Program-made: the position numbers and the translations under genes
Shown here: positions 36,980 to 46,436 of the stretch, piece after piece
Layout of the letters: every line of letters starts with the position of its first letter
Position numbering within the stretch: position 1 is the stretch's first letter
The notes under the pieces: generated by a model
Databases searched by the model: none
Told to the model about the DNA's origin: nothing
What the model saw: only the letters and a program-made list of their open reading frames with translations
Assembly: GCF_020618415.1 (NCBI RefSeq)
Contig: NZ_CP085344.1
Location: 3,309,001 to 3,373,000 of the forward strand
Direction: 5' to 3'
From: Cupriavidus sp. MP-37
GTDB taxonomy: Bacteria; Pseudomonadota; Gammaproteobacteria; Burkholderiales; Burkholderiaceae
DNA: 64,000 nt

Positions 36980-38014
36980 TCAGCGTGCCTTCCAGCGCAG
37001 CGTTTCGCCGCCGCGCAGGGGCACCAGCGTGGTGTCGCCGTAGGGCAGCTCAGCCGGCAGTTCCCAGTCCTCGCGCTCCAGCGTCAGCGTGCCGGTGTTG
37101 CGCGGCAGGCCGTAGAAGGCCGGGCCGTTGAAGCTGGCGAAGGCTTCCAGCTTGTCGAGCGCGCCGGCGGCGTCGAACGCCTCGGCATACAGCTCCATCG
37201 CATGCAGCGCGGTATAGCAGCCGGCGCAGCCGCACGCATGTTCCTTCAGGCCGCGCGCGTGCGGCGCGCTGTCGGTACCCAGGAAGAAGCGCTCGCTGCC
37301 CGAGGTGGCGGCGGCCACCAGCGCTTCGCGGTGGGTTTCGCGCTTGAGCACCGGCAGGCAGTAGTAATGCGGGCGGATGCCGCCGGTGAAGATGGCGTTG
37401 CGGTTGTAGAGCAGGTGGTGCGCGGTGATGGTGGCGCCGACCGGACCGCTCGCGTCGCGCACGTACTGCGCCGCATCCTTGGTGGTGATGTGCTCGAACA
37501 CCACCTTCAGTTCGGGCATGTCGCGGCGCAGCGGCGTCATTACCTGCTCGATGAACACGGCTTCGCGGTCGAAGATATCGATGGCCGGATCGGTGACTTC
37601 GCCGTGCACCAGCAGCGGCAGGCCGACGCGCTGCATGGCCTCCAGCGCGGGGTAGCAACGACGGATATCGGTGACGCCGGCATCGCTGTTGGTGGTGGCG
37701 CCCGCCGGATACAGCTTGACGCCATGCACGAAGCCGCTGGCCCTGGCCGCGGCGATTTCCTCGGGGCTGGTGTTGTCGGTCAGGTACAGCGTCATCAGCG
37801 GCTCGAACGTCATGCCGGCCGGCAGCGCCGCCAGGATGCGGGCGCGATAGGCCTGCGCCTGCGCCACCGTGGTCACCGGCGGCTTCAGGTTGGGCATGAT
37901 GATGGCGCGGGCGAACTGGCGGGCGGTGTCGGGCAGCACGGCGGCCAGCGCCGCGCCGTCGCGCAGGTGCAGGTGCCAGTCGTCCGGGCGGGTGATGGTG
38001 AGCTTCTGGGTCAT
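36980..38014 (-). CDS. pyrC: dihydroorotase
   Basis: Zinc amidohydrolase for the third step of pyrimidine synthesis. The 344-residue protein has [11 protein letters not shown] (metal-binding His-X-His), [17 protein letters not shown] (carboxylated lysine), [17 protein letters not shown] and the final Asp in FLGTDSAPH. This is the E. coli-like class II enzyme. ATG 38014 is chosen; eight further codons upstream are open but not conserved in character. Confidence 0.97.
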   Translation of the reverse strand: MTQKLTITRPDDWHLHLRDGAALAAVLPDTARQFARAIIMPNLKPPVTTVAQAQAYRARILAALPAGMTFEPLMTLYLTDNTSPEEIAAARASGFVHGVKLYPAGATTNSDAGVTDIRRCYPALEAMQRVGLPLLVHGEVTDPAIDIFDREAVFIEQVMTPLRRDMPELKVVFEHITTKDAAQYVRDASGPVGATITAHHLLYNRNAIFTGGIRPHYYCLPVLKRETHREALVAAATSGSERFFLGTDSAPHARGLKEHACGCAGCYTALHAMELYAEAFDAAGALDKLEAFASFNGPAFYGLPRNTGTLTLEREDWELPAELPYGDTTLVPLRGGETLRWKAR

Positions 38015-38059
38015 GGCTAGCTTGGGCCTGCCGCGCACGGCGGCCGGCGTTCGTCGAAA

Positions 38060-39367
38060 TCAGAGAATCAGGATGGCGCGGTAGTCGTTGACGTTGGTGC
38101 GCGTGGGGCCGGTGACGACCAGGTCGCCGATGGCATCGAACAGGCCCCAGGCATCGTGCGCGTCCAGCTGGCGCTGGCCGGGCATGCCCGCGGCCTCGGC
38201 GCGCGCCAGCGTGGTCGGGTCGGCCAGCGCGCCGGCGTTGTCTTCCGAGCCGTCGATGCCGTCGGTGTCGGCGGCGATCGCATACACATCAGGCATGCCT
38301 GCCAGTTCGACCGCCAGCGACAGCAGGAACTCCGAGCAACGCCCGCCGCGCGCCTTGCCCGCGCCGCCGCCGGCCGGCAAAGTGACCGTGCACTCACCTC
38401 CGGAAATCAGCGCCACCGGCACGGCAAACGGCGCATTGTACGCGCGAATCTCGCGTACCAGCGCGGCATAGACCCGCGCCACTTCGCGCGCCTCGCCGGT
38501 CACGGTGTCGCCCAGCACCACCGGCGTGATGCCACGCTGGCGGAACAGCGCGGCGGCGGCCTCGAGGCTGCCGTGGGCGGTGGCGATCATGATGTTGTCG
38601 ACCCGATCGAACAAAGGATCGCCGGGCTTGGGCGTCTCCGCCACCTCGCCGCGCGCGCCGCGTTCCAGGTGCGACTGCACGCTGGCCGGCACCTGGGCGC
38701 CGTAGCGGCGCAGGATCTGCAGCGCGTCATCGAACGTGCTCGGGTCCGCCACGGTCGGGCCCGAGGCGATCGCGCTGGGATCGTCACCGGCCACGTCCGA
38801 GACGATCAGCGTGGTCACCGGCGCCTGGCTCGCCTGCGCCAGCCGGCCGCCCTGGATGCGCGAGATGTGCTTGCGCACGATGTTCATGTCGGTGATCGGC
38901 GCGCCACAGCGCAGCAACTCGCGGGTGGTCGCCTTCAGATCGGCCATCGGAATACCCTCGGCCGGCAGCGACAGCAGGCTCGAGCCGCCGCCCGAAACCA
39001 GCACCAGCAGCCGGTCCTGCGGCGTCAGCGATTGCACCGCGGTGAGGATCTCCGCCGCGGCCCGCTCGCCCGACTCGTCCGGCACCGGATGGCCGGCCTC
39101 GATCACGCGGATATGGTCGGTCGGCAGCCCGTGCGCGTAGCGCGTGACCACCAGTCCTTCCAGCGTGGCCTTGCCGGCGTAGGCCCGCTCGACCGCCGCG
39201 GCCATCGACGCCGCGGCCTTGCCCGCGCCCACCACCAGCGTGCGGCCGCCCGCGTGCGGCGGCGGCAGGTGCCGCGCGACTATCTGCAGCGGATCGGCCG
39301 CCGCCACCGCGGCGTGGAAGGTCTCGAGCAGCAGTGCGCGGGCGTCCCCCGCGAAGCCGGCGCTCAC
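38060..39367 (-). CDS. ttuD: glycerate 2-kinase (TtuD/GckA, MOFRL family)
   Basis: Phosphorylates D-glycerate to 2-phosphoglycerate; often annotated as hydroxypyruvate reductase. The 435-residue protein shows the N-terminal DUF4147 domain (VVGAGKAAASMAAAVE, VLVSGGGSSLLSLPAEG) and the C-terminal MOFRL domain (ISGGECTVTLP, GIDGSEDNAGA). GTG 39367 overlaps the ttuC stop by four bases, so tartrate breakdown to glycerate and its phosphorylation are coupled. Confidence 0.93.
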   Translation of the reverse strand: MSAGFAGDARALLLETFHAAVAAADPLQIVARHLPPPHAGGRTLVVGAGKAAASMAAAVERAYAGKATLEGLVVTRYAHGLPTDHIRVIEAGHPVPDESGERAAAEILTAVQSLTPQDRLLVLVSGGGSSLLSLPAEGIPMADLKATTRELLRCGAPITDMNIVRKHISRIQGGRLAQASQAPVTTLIVSDVAGDDPSAIASGPTVADPSTFDDALQILRRYGAQVPASVQSHLERGARGEVAETPKPGDPLFDRVDNIMIATAHGSLEAAAALFRQRGITPVVLGDTVTGEAREVARVYAALVREIRAYNAPFAVPVALISGGECTVTLPAGGGAGKARGGRCSEFLLSLAVELAGMPDVYAIAADTDGIDGSEDNAGALADPTTLARAEAAGMPGQRQLDAHDAWGLFDAIGDLVVTGPTRTNVNDYRAILIL

Positions 39368-40437
39368 AGCGCCTCCGCGATGGCGCGGCCCAGGTCGGCG
39401 GTACCGGCCTTGCCGCCGATGTCGCGCGTCAGCGGCGCGTGCCCGGGCCCGGCCGCCAGCACCTGCTCGATCGCGCCCAGCACGGCGGCGCCGGCGTCGT
39501 CATGGCCCAGGTGCTCCAGCATCATGGCGCCGCACCAGATCTGCCCGATCGGGTTGGCCACGCCGCGCCCGGCGATATCCGGGGCCGAGCCGTGTACCGG
39601 CTCGAACAGGCTGGGGAAGGTGCGGTCCGGATTGATGTTGCCCGACGGCGCAATGCCGATGGTGCCGGTGCAGGCCGGGCCCAGGTCGGACAGGATGTCG
39701 CCGAACAGGTTGCTCGCCACCACCACGTCGAACCAGTCCGGATGCTGGACGAAATGGGCGGTCAGGATGTCGATGTGGTACTTGTCGACCTTGATGCCGG
39801 GGTAATGCGCCGCCATGGCCTCGACCCGCTCGTCCCAGTACGGCATGGTGATCGAGATGCCGTTGGACTTGGTCGCCGAGGTAAGGTGCTTTTTCGGGCG
39901 CTTCTGGGCCAGCTCGAAGGCGAACTTCAGGATGCGGTCGACGCCGGTGCGGCTCATCACGGTTTCCTGCACCACGATCTCGCGCTCGGTGCCGGGGAAC
40001 ATGCGGCCGCCGATGCTGGAATACTCGCCCTCGGTGTTCTCGCGCACCACGTAGAAGTCGATGTCACCGGGCTGGCGGCCGGCCAGCGGGCTTTTGATGC
40101 CTGGCATCAGCCGCACCGGGCGCAGGTTCACGTACTGGTCGAACGAGCGCCGGAACTGCAGCAGCGAGCCCCACAGCGAGACATGATCCGGCACCGTATC
40201 CGGCCAGCCGACCGCGCCGAAGTAGATGGCGTCGTACTTCACCAGCGTGTCGAACCAGTCGTCCGGCAGCATCTTGCCGTGGCGGGCGTAGTAGTCGCAG
40301 CTGGAAAAATCGAAGTGATCCCACTGGAAATCGATGCCGAAGCGGCGCGCCGCGGCGTCCATCACGCGGATGCCCTCGGGCATGACTTCCGTGCCGATTC
40401 CGTCTCCGGGAATCACGGCAATCTTGTATTGGCTCAT
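39364..40437 (-). CDS. ttuC: tartrate dehydrogenase/decarboxylase
   Basis: NAD- and metal-dependent beta-decarboxylating dehydrogenase of the isopropylmalate/isocitrate family; TtuC turns meso-tartrate to D-glycerate and CO2 and can also act on D-malate. The 357-residue protein has IAVIPGDGIGTEVMPEG, RENTEGEYSS, the metal-site NLFGDILSDL and HGSAPDIAGRG. D-malate dehydrogenase (DmlA) is a close alternative, but coupling to glycerate kinase favours tartrate. ATG 40437 fits the family start MSQYKIAVIPGDG. Confidence 0.9.
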   Translation of the reverse strand: MSQYKIAVIPGDGIGTEVMPEGIRVMDAAARRFGIDFQWDHFDFSSCDYYARHGKMLPDDWFDTLVKYDAIYFGAVGWPDTVPDHVSLWGSLLQFRRSFDQYVNLRPVRLMPGIKSPLAGRQPGDIDFYVVRENTEGEYSSIGGRMFPGTEREIVVQETVMSRTGVDRILKFAFELAQKRPKKHLTSATKSNGISITMPYWDERVEAMAAHYPGIKVDKYHIDILTAHFVQHPDWFDVVVASNLFGDILSDLGPACTGTIGIAPSGNINPDRTFPSLFEPVHGSAPDIAGRGVANPIGQIWCGAMMLEHLGHDDAGAAVLGAIEQVLAAGPGHAPLTRDIGGKAGTADLGRAIAEAL

Positions 40438-40593
40438 CGTTCTCGGGATTGCTAGCAGGTAGGGAGGCGCCATGGCCGGCGCCATCGGACCGCACCGGAG
40501 CGGCCGCGGCTTGCTTGGCAGCGGCGCGGGCGCGCGGGATAATGCCTGCATTCTATTGCAAAGCGGCAGCCCCCTGCCGACCGGTGCCCCGAC

Positions 40594-41424
40594 ATGTGCC
40601 AGCTGCTAGGCATGAACTGCGCCACGCCGACCGACGTGACGTTCTCCTTCACCGGCTTTGCCGCGCGCGGAGGCCTGACCGACCACCACGCCGACGGCTT
40701 CGGTGTCGCCTTCTTCGAAGACAAGGCCTGCCGCCTGTTCATCGACAACCAGTCCGCCGGCACCTCGCCGGTGGCGGACCTGATCAAGCGCTATCCGATC
40801 AAGTCGAAGAACGTCATCTCGCATATCCGCAAGGCCACGCAGGGCACCGTGCTGCTGGAAAACTGCCACCCGTTCATGCGCGAACTGTGGGGCCGGCACT
40901 GGATCTTTGCCCACAACGGCGACCTGCACGGCTTTACCCCGTTCCTGTCCGGGGTCTACCAGCCGGTCGGCGACACCGACAGCGAACTGGCGTTCTGCAC
41001 GCTGATGCAAGGCCTGCGCAAGCGCTTCCCGGGCTCGCAGCCGCCGCTGAACGAGCTGGGCCACGCGCTGGCCGACATCACCCGCGAGATCACGCTGCAC
41101 GGCGTGTTCAACTACCTGCTGTGCAACGGGCAGGCGCTGTTCGCCCACTGCTCGACCCGCCTCTACTACATCGTGCGGCAATGGCCGTTCTCGACCGCGC
41201 ACCTGATCGACGCCGACCTGTCGATCGATTTCGCCCAGGTCACCACGCCGGACGACCGCGTCGCCGTGATCGCCACCGCGCCGCTGACCGACAACGAGAC
41301 CTGGACCCAGTTCGCCCCCGGCGAGCTGATCATGTTCGAGCACGGGCGCCCGACCATGACGCTGAGCGTGCCGATCCCGCCCGAGGTCCAGGCCAAGAAC
41401 GCGGCCAATACGGCTTGTACCTGA
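40594..41424 (+). CDS. class II glutamine amidotransferase-like protein (YafJ type)
   Basis: A 276-residue Ntn-hydrolase protein. It starts MCQLLGMN, so Cys2 becomes the N-terminal nucleophile after Met removal; HIRKATQG and the glutaminase motif IFAHNGDLHGF follow. No synthase domain is attached, as in YafJ/EgtC-like proteins. The acceptor is unknown. It is divergent from ttuC. Confidence 0.9.
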   Translation: MCQLLGMNCATPTDVTFSFTGFAARGGLTDHHADGFGVAFFEDKACRLFIDNQSAGTSPVADLIKRYPIKSKNVISHIRKATQGTVLLENCHPFMRELWGRHWIFAHNGDLHGFTPFLSGVYQPVGDTDSELAFCTLMQGLRKRFPGSQPPLNELGHALADITREITLHGVFNYLLCNGQALFAHCSTRLYYIVRQWPFSTAHLIDADLSIDFAQVTTPDDRVAVIATAPLTDNETWTQFAPGELIMFEHGRPTMTLSVPIPPEVQAKNAANTACT

Positions 41425-41442
41425 GCACCTCCGGGACATGAA

Positions 41443-41468
41443 AAAAGGGACGCCTGGGCGTCCCTTTT
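41443..41468. terminator. bidirectional terminator between amidotransferase and gltL
   Basis: AAAAGGGACGCC (41443-41454) pairs with 41457-41468. Flanking A- and T-runs serve both converging transcripts. Confidence 0.88.
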
Positions 41469-41487
41469 CCATGGGGCCGGCAGTTCG

Positions 41488-42222
41488 TCAGTGATGCAGG
41501 ATCTTCGACAGGAACTGGCGCGCGCGCTCCGAACGGGCGTCGATATTGCCGAAGAACTCTTCCTTGTCGGCGTCCTCGACGATCTTGCCCTGGTCCATGA
41601 AGATCACGCGGTTGGCCACCTTGCGCGCGAAGCCCATTTCGTGGGTTACGCACATCATGGTCATGCCTTCCTGCGCCAACTGCACCATCACGTCCAGCAC
41701 TTCGTTCACCATTTCCGGATCGAGCGCGGAAGTGGGCTCGTCGAACAGCATGCAGATCGGGTCCATCGACAGCGCGCGCGCAATCGCCACGCGCTGCTGC
41801 TGGCCGCCCGACAGCTGGCCGGGGTACTTCTCCGCCTGGTTCTTCAGGCCCACGCGCTCCAGGTACTTCAGGCCCTTGGCCATGGCCTCGTCCTTCGAGC
41901 GGCCCAGCACCTTCATCTGCGCGATGGTCAGGTTCTCGGTGATCGACAGGTGCGGAAACAGCTCGAAGTTCTGGAACACCATGCCCACGCGCGAACGCAG
42001 CTTGGGCAGGTTGGTCTTGGGATTGCCCACCGAGGTGCCGTCGACCAGGATGTCGCCCTTCTGGAACGGCTCGAGCGCGTTGACGGTCTTGATCAGCGTG
42101 GACTTGCCCGAACCCGACGGGCCGCACACCACCACCACTTCACCCTTGGCAACCTTGGTGGTGCAATCGGTCAGCACCTGGAAGGAGCCGTACCACTTGG
42201 AAACGTTATTGATTTCGATCAT
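41488..42222 (-). CDS. gltL: glutamate/aspartate ABC transporter ATPase
   Basis: Polar amino-acid ABC importer ATPase of 244 residues. Walker [15 protein letters not shown]-loop in [10 protein letters not shown], signature [15 protein letters not shown], Walker [16 protein letters not shown] and the switch His in VTHEMGFA are all present. The start overlaps the gltK stop by four bases. Last gene of gltI-gltJ-gltK-gltL. Confidence 0.96.
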   Translation of the reverse strand: MIEINNVSKWYGSFQVLTDCTTKVAKGEVVVVCGPSGSGKSTLIKTVNALEPFQKGDILVDGTSVGNPKTNLPKLRSRVGMVFQNFELFPHLSITENLTIAQMKVLGRSKDEAMAKGLKYLERVGLKNQAEKYPGQLSGGQQQRVAIARALSMDPICMLFDEPTSALDPEMVNEVLDVMVQLAQEGMTMMCVTHEMGFARKVANRVIFMDQGKIVEDADKEEFFGNIDARSERARQFLSKILHH

Positions 42223-42902
42223 ACAGCCACCTTTTTCTGGTAACGCTTGACCAGCAGCGAAGCGGAGAAACAAATGATGAAGTACACCAGCCCGGCGAAC
42301 AGCAGCATCTCGACGATGCGGCCGTCGCGTTCGCCGATGCCGTAGGCCTGGCCGAAGAAGTCCGCCAGCGCGCTCACGTACACCAGCGACGTATCCTGGA
42401 ACAGGATGATGCCCTGCGTCAGCAGCAGCGGCACCATGTTGCGGAACGCCTGCGGCAGGATCACCAGCCGCATCGACTGCCCGTAGGTCATGCCGAGCGC
42501 CTGCGCGGCAAACATCTGCCCGCGCGACACGCTCTGGATGCCGGCCCGGATGATCTCGGAGTAGTACGCGGCCTCGAACAGCGCGAACGCCACCAGCGCC
42601 GAGGTCATGCGCAGGTCGGTCGCCGGCGACAGGTTGAAGATGCCCTGCAGCACCTGCGGGATGATCAGGAAGAACCACAGCAGCACCATCACCAGCGGGA
42701 TGGAGCGGAAGATGGTCACGTATCCCTGCGCGAACCAGTTCAGCAGCCGGAACGACGACAGGCGCATCATCGCCAGGATGGTGCCCCAGATGATGCCGAC
42801 CACCACCGCGGTGACGGTGATCTTCAGCGAGACCATCATGCCCTCGCCCAGCACGTGCAGCGTGCTCGGGTTGATCGAGGTGAAATCGAAGGAATAAGCC
42901 AT
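42219..42902 (-). CDS. gltK: glutamate/aspartate ABC transporter permease GltK
   Basis: Inner-membrane HisMQ-type permease of 227 residues, with about five helices and the EAA loop [27 protein letters not shown] in the middle. It starts nine bases after gltJ and is translationally coupled to gltL. Confidence 0.95.
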   Translation of the reverse strand: MAYSFDFTSINPSTLHVLGEGMMVSLKITVTAVVVGIIWGTILAMMRLSSFRLLNWFAQGYVTIFRSIPLVMVLLWFFLIIPQVLQGIFNLSPATDLRMTSALVAFALFEAAYYSEIIRAGIQSVSRGQMFAAQALGMTYGQSMRLVILPQAFRNMVPLLLTQGIILFQDTSLVYVSALADFFGQAYGIGERDGRIVEMLLFAGLVYFIICFSASLLVKRYQKKVAV

Positions 42903-42911
42903 GGCGCCCCC

Positions 42912-43640
42912 TTACTTGCCGCCGATGAAGCCGGGCACGCGCGTGCGGGCCTCGACCCAGCGCATCACCAGCATCACGGTGACGTTGATCAGCGCGTACA
43001 TCAGCGTGACCGCGATGAACGATTCATACGGACGCGCGGTGTAGTCCACCAGCTGGCGCCCCTGCGCGGCCAGCTCCAGCAGGCCGATGGTCGACGCCAC
43101 CGCCGAGTTCTTGAAGATATTCAGGAACTCGGAGGTCAGCGGCGGCACGATGACGCGGAATGCCATCGGCAGCAGCACGTGGCGATACGTCTGCGGCAGC
43201 GTAAAGCCCATCGCCAGGCCGGCATTCTTCTGCCCGCGCGCCAGCGAGTTGATGCCCGAGCGCACCTGCTCGCAGACCCGCGCGGCGGTAAACGTCCCCA
43301 GGCACAGCATGGCGGCCAGGAACTGCTGCGCGAACGGGTTCATCTGCTTGATCGCCTCGCCGCCGGGCAGCAGCTCGGGCGCGACGAAGTACCAGATGAA
43401 CAGCTGCACCAGCAGCGGGATGTTGCGGAAAACCTCGACATAGGTGGCGGCAATGCCGGCCAGCCATTTGTTCGGCACCGTGCGCAGCACGCCGAGCACC
43501 GAGCCGATGGCGAGGGCAATGACCCAGGACGAAAGCCCCAGCGCGAGCGTGACCTTCAGGCCGGAGATCATCCAGTCCAGGTAGGTCTCGTTCTGGGCGG
43601 CCTGTTCGAGGAAAACTCCCCAATGCCAGTTGTAGTTCAT
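42912..43640 (-). CDS. gltJ: glutamate/aspartate ABC transporter permease GltJ
   Basis: Second HisMQ-type permease (242 residues) with the EAA loop EQVRSGINSLARGQKNAGLAMGF. The N-terminal MNYNWHWGVFLEQ is typical of GltJ. It is separated from gltI by a 63-base gap containing a hairpin that should lower its expression relative to the binding protein. Confidence 0.95.
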   Translation of the reverse strand: MNYNWHWGVFLEQAAQNETYLDWMISGLKVTLALGLSSWVIALAIGSVLGVLRTVPNKWLAGIAATYVEVFRNIPLLVQLFIWYFVAPELLPGGEAIKQMNPFAQQFLAAMLCLGTFTAARVCEQVRSGINSLARGQKNAGLAMGFTLPQTYRHVLLPMAFRVIVPPLTSEFLNIFKNSAVASTIGLLELAAQGRQLVDYTARPYESFIAVTLMYALINVTVMLVMRWVEARTRVPGFIGGK

Positions 43641-43651
43641 GTTGCGTCCTC

Positions 43652-43683
43652 AAAAAGAAACGGAAGGACATGCCTTCCGTTTC
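43652..43683 (-). terminator. leaky terminator or processing hairpin between gltI and gltJ
   Basis: On the minus strand GAAACGGAAGG pairs with CCTTCCGTTTC (arms 43673-43683 and 43657-43667), followed by a five-base U-tract (43652-43656). Such hairpins let binding proteins be made in excess of permeases. Confidence 0.82.
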
Positions 43684-43703
43684 GCAGTGCTGTCAACGGC
43701 AGG

Positions 43704-44603
43704 TCAGTCCAGCGCCTTGTCGTTAGGCGCCTTGATCAGCGTCTTCATGTCTTCGGACAGCGGGAAGTCCAGGTTCAGGCCCTTGGGCGGAACCGGTTGC
43801 ATGAACCACTTGGTGTAGAGCGTGTTGATCGAGCCGTCCTTCATCATGCCGGCGATCACGGTGTCGGACAGTTTCTTGAACTGCGGGTCGTCCTTGCGGA
43901 TCATGCAGCCGTAGGACTCGCGCGATTGCGGCTTGCCCACGACGATCCAGTCGGCCGGGTTCTTGGCCTTGGCGCGCTCGCCGTACAGCAGCGCGTCGTC
44001 CATCATGAAGGCGGCCGCGCGGCCCGATTCCAGCGTCAGGAACGACTGGCCGTGGTCCTTGGTGCTGATGATGTTCATGCCCAGCTTCTGGTCGTCGTTC
44101 ATCTTGCGCAACAGGCGCTCCGACGTGGTGCCGGCGGTGGTGACGACGTTCTTGCCCTTCAGGTCGGCCCAGTCCTTGATGCCGGCATCCTTCTTCACCA
44201 TGATGCGGGTGCCGATAATGAAGATGGAATTGGTGAAGGCGACCTGCTTCTGGCGTTCCAGGTTATTGGTGGTCGAGCCGCACTCGATGTCGATGGTGCC
44301 GTTCTGCAGCAGCGTGATGCGGTTCTGCGAGGTGATCGGAATTTCCTTGACCTGCAGGTTCGGCAGCTTCAGCTGGTCCTTGATGGCTTCCACGATCTTC
44401 ATGTTGATATCGTAGGAATAGCCGACCTGGCGCACGCCGCCGAGGTTGTAGTTGAACGGAATCGACGACTCGCGCACGCCGAGCGTGATGACGCCCGTGT
44501 CCTTGATCTTTTTCAGCGTGCCCGTCAGTTGTTCGGCTGCCTGTGCCGTCCCGCACATGACACCCCCGGCGATCATCAGGGCAGCCAACTTGGCGAAATT
44601 CAT
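43704..44603 (-). CDS. gltI: glutamate/aspartate periplasmic binding protein
   Basis: A 299-residue solute-binding protein with a signal peptide (LAALMIAGGVMCGTAQA) and the SBP_bac_3 fold. TLGVRESSIPFNYN, the ligand-binding region TIDIECGSTTNNLERQ and the TTAGTTSERLLR phosphate-like loop are typical of GltI. It heads the gltIJKL operon; an inverted repeat lies about 65 bases upstream. Confidence 0.95.
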   Translation of the reverse strand: MNFAKLAALMIAGGVMCGTAQAAEQLTGTLKKIKDTGVITLGVRESSIPFNYNLGGVRQVGYSYDINMKIVEAIKDQLKLPNLQVKEIPITSQNRITLLQNGTIDIECGSTTNNLERQKQVAFTNSIFIIGTRIMVKKDAGIKDWADLKGKNVVTTAGTTSERLLRKMNDDQKLGMNIISTKDHGQSFLTLESGRAAAFMMDDALLYGERAKAKNPADWIVVGKPQSRESYGCMIRKDDPQFKKLSDTVIAGMMKDGSINTLYTKWFMQPVPPKGLNLDFPLSEDMKTLIKAPNDKALD

Positions 44604-44666
44604 AACATCTCCTTGACCATGAAGAGAAAGCGGGATTCTAAGAATAAAACCCCCACTGGTGAAACA

Positions 44667-44692
44667 GTATTGCGCAGCATCCGCCGCAATAC
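44667..44692. promoter_or_regulatory. inverted repeat upstream of gltI
   Basis: GTATTGCG (44667-44674) and CGCAATAC (44685-44692) are exact reverse complements ten bases apart. Candidate operator for gltIJKL; the protein that binds is unknown. Confidence 0.55.
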
Positions 44693-44757
44693 AACTGGGT
44701 TTTCTCCTAGAACCCCACTTCGGGGCAATCCGTGCGCAGCGCGTCCGGATACGACAA

Positions 44758-44787
44758 CGCGGTCTCCGGCGCTTGCCGGAGACCGCG
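44758..44787 (-). terminator. hairpin downstream of gdhA
   Basis: A 13-base perfect stem (44758-44770 with 44775-44787) lies 83 bases after the gdhA stop. No U-tract follows on either strand, so termination, if any, would need help. Confidence 0.55.
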
Positions 44788-44869
44788 TCTGACGCTCATG
44801 AAGCCACGGGCCGGGACGATTTATTGCACTGCACCATACCAGTGCTCGTCCCGGTCCTGCCTGCCCCGA

Positions 44870-46177
44870 TCAGGGGTACAGGCCGCGCATTTCGCGCGCC
44901 TGCAGGATCCGCGTACAGGCCACGATAAACGCCGCCGTGCGCAGCGTCACCTTGTTTTCCTGTGCCACCTGCCAGATTGCCCGGAAGGCTTCTTGCATGA
45001 TCCGTACCAGGCGCTGGTTAATCTCTTCCTCGGTCCAGAAGAAGCTGGAGAAATCCTGCACCCATTCGAAGTAGGACACGGTCACGCCGCCGGCGTTGGC
45101 GATCACGTCCGGGCAGACCAGGATATTGCGCTCGCGCAGGATGTCGTCGGCTTGCGGCGTGGTCGGGCCGTTGGCGCCCTCGATCACCAGCTTTGCCGTG
45201 ATCTTCGGCGCGTTTTCGGCGGTGATCTGGCCTTCCAGCGCTGCCGGGATCAGGATGTCGCAGTCGACTTCCCAGAACTGCTCGCTGCGCAGGACTTCGC
45301 CGCGGAAGCCGTCGATGGTGCCGCTGTGCGAGGCGTGTTCCATCATCGCCGGCACGTCCAGGCCGGCCGGGTCGAACAGCGTGGTGCGGTGGTCCTGCAC
45401 CGCCACCACCTTGGCGCCGGCCTCATGGAACAGCTTGGCGGCCACGGCGCCGACGTTGCCGAAGCCCTGCACCGCCACGCGCGCGCCCTTGACCTCGAGG
45501 CCGATATTGCGCGCGGCCTCGGAGCCGACCACGAACACGCCGCGGCCGGTGGCCTCGTGGCGGCCCAGCGAGCCGCCCAGCGAGATCGGCTTGCCGGTCA
45601 CGACGCCGGTCGAGGTGCTGCCGGAGTTCATCGAATAGGTGTCCATCATCCATGCCATCACCTGTGCGTTGGTGTTGACGTCGGGCGCCGGGATGTCCTT
45701 GCTCGGCCCGATGATGATGTTGATTTCGCTGGTGTAGCGGCGCGTCAGGCGTTCCAGCTCGGCCTGCGACAGCGTGCGCGGGTCGACGCGGATGCCGCCC
45801 TTGGCACCGCCATACGGCACGTTCACCGCCGCGTTCTTGACCGACATCCAGGCCGACAGCGCCATCACCTCGGACAGCGTCACGTCCTGGTGGAAGCGCA
45901 CGCCGCCCTTGCCCGGGCCGCGCGACAGGTTGTGCTGCACCCGGTAGCCCTCGAAGTGGGCAATGGTGCCGTTATCGAGCTCGATGGGAACGTCGACGAT
46001 CATGGCGCGCTTGGGGCGCTTCAGGGTCTCGACCCAGCGCGCCAGCGAGCCCAGGTAGGGCGTGACGCGGTCGACTTGCTGCAGGTAGATGCCCCAGGGG
46101 CCGAGGTTGTCGGCATCGAGGTAAGACGGAAGTGCGTGCTTTTGGCCAGCAGTGTTGGTCGGTGCTGCGGAAGACAT
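44870..46177 (-). CDS. gdhA: glutamate dehydrogenase
   Basis: Oxidative deamination of glutamate to 2-oxoglutarate and ammonia, or the reverse. The 435-residue protein has the substrate lysines in [10 protein letters not shown] and [13 protein letters not shown], and the dinucleotide motif [15 protein letters not shown]. The Glu/Leu/Phe/Val dehydrogenase form of this length is often NAD-linked, but cofactor choice is not certain. Next to gltIJKL on the same strand, it suggests uptake and use of glutamate as a carbon and nitrogen source. Confidence 0.94.
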   Translation of the reverse strand: MSSAAPTNTAGQKHALPSYLDADNLGPWGIYLQQVDRVTPYLGSLARWVETLKRPKRAMIVDVPIELDNGTIAHFEGYRVQHNLSRGPGKGGVRFHQDVTLSEVMALSAWMSVKNAAVNVPYGGAKGGIRVDPRTLSQAELERLTRRYTSEINIIIGPSKDIPAPDVNTNAQVMAWMMDTYSMNSGSTSTGVVTGKPISLGGSLGRHEATGRGVFVVGSEAARNIGLEVKGARVAVQGFGNVGAVAAKLFHEAGAKVVAVQDHRTTLFDPAGLDVPAMMEHASHSGTIDGFRGEVLRSEQFWEVDCDILIPAALEGQITAENAPKITAKLVIEGANGPTTPQADDILRERNILVCPDVIANAGGVTVSYFEWVQDFSSFFWTEEEINQRLVRIMQEAFRAIWQVAQENKVTLRTAAFIVACTRILQAREMRGLYP

Positions 46178-46295
46178 CGGGTGGGTTCCGGGGTGGAAGA
46201 TGGGCGCAAGCTTAGGCCTGGCGGCCGGTCGGAATCCAATGCCGTTTGTTCATCCCATCATGCAAAACATGCATAACGTTTTGACGAACCGATTG

Positions 46296-46420
46296 GGTGC
46301 TCCCTCTCCCTTTGGGAGAGGGTTGGGGTGAGGGCTGGCGTAGCCACTAAGTCCAGGCATTCGGTATGCCAGCGCCTGCCCTCACCCCCTGCCCCTCTCC
46401 CGCAAGCGGGAGAGGGGAGT
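46296..46420. repeat. paired REP-like elements in opposite orientation (copies c and d)
   Basis: Copy c: stem CCCTCTCCC (46302-46310 with 46314-46322) followed by GGGGTGAGGGC (46325-46335). Copy d: GCCCTCACCCC (46378-46388) followed by stem CCCCTCTCCCGC (46392-46403 with 46406-46417). The two modules face each other across 42 bases, forming a BIME-like unit between the HypT-like gene and gdhA. Confidence 0.85.
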
Positions 46421-46436
46421 AAACCAGCGGTGCGCG

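Noticed and set aside
41420..41470. Possible tRNA or small RNA at the amidotransferase/gltL junction
   Set aside because: Only a bidirectional terminator is present; no cloverleaf or promoter.
44869..44928. Small plus-strand ORF near the gdhA end
   Set aside because: Antisense to gdhA, no homology character, no ribosome-binding site.
46296..46420. CRISPR-like array
   Set aside because: Only two inverted copies of a palindrome, no direct repeats with spacers and no cas genes.
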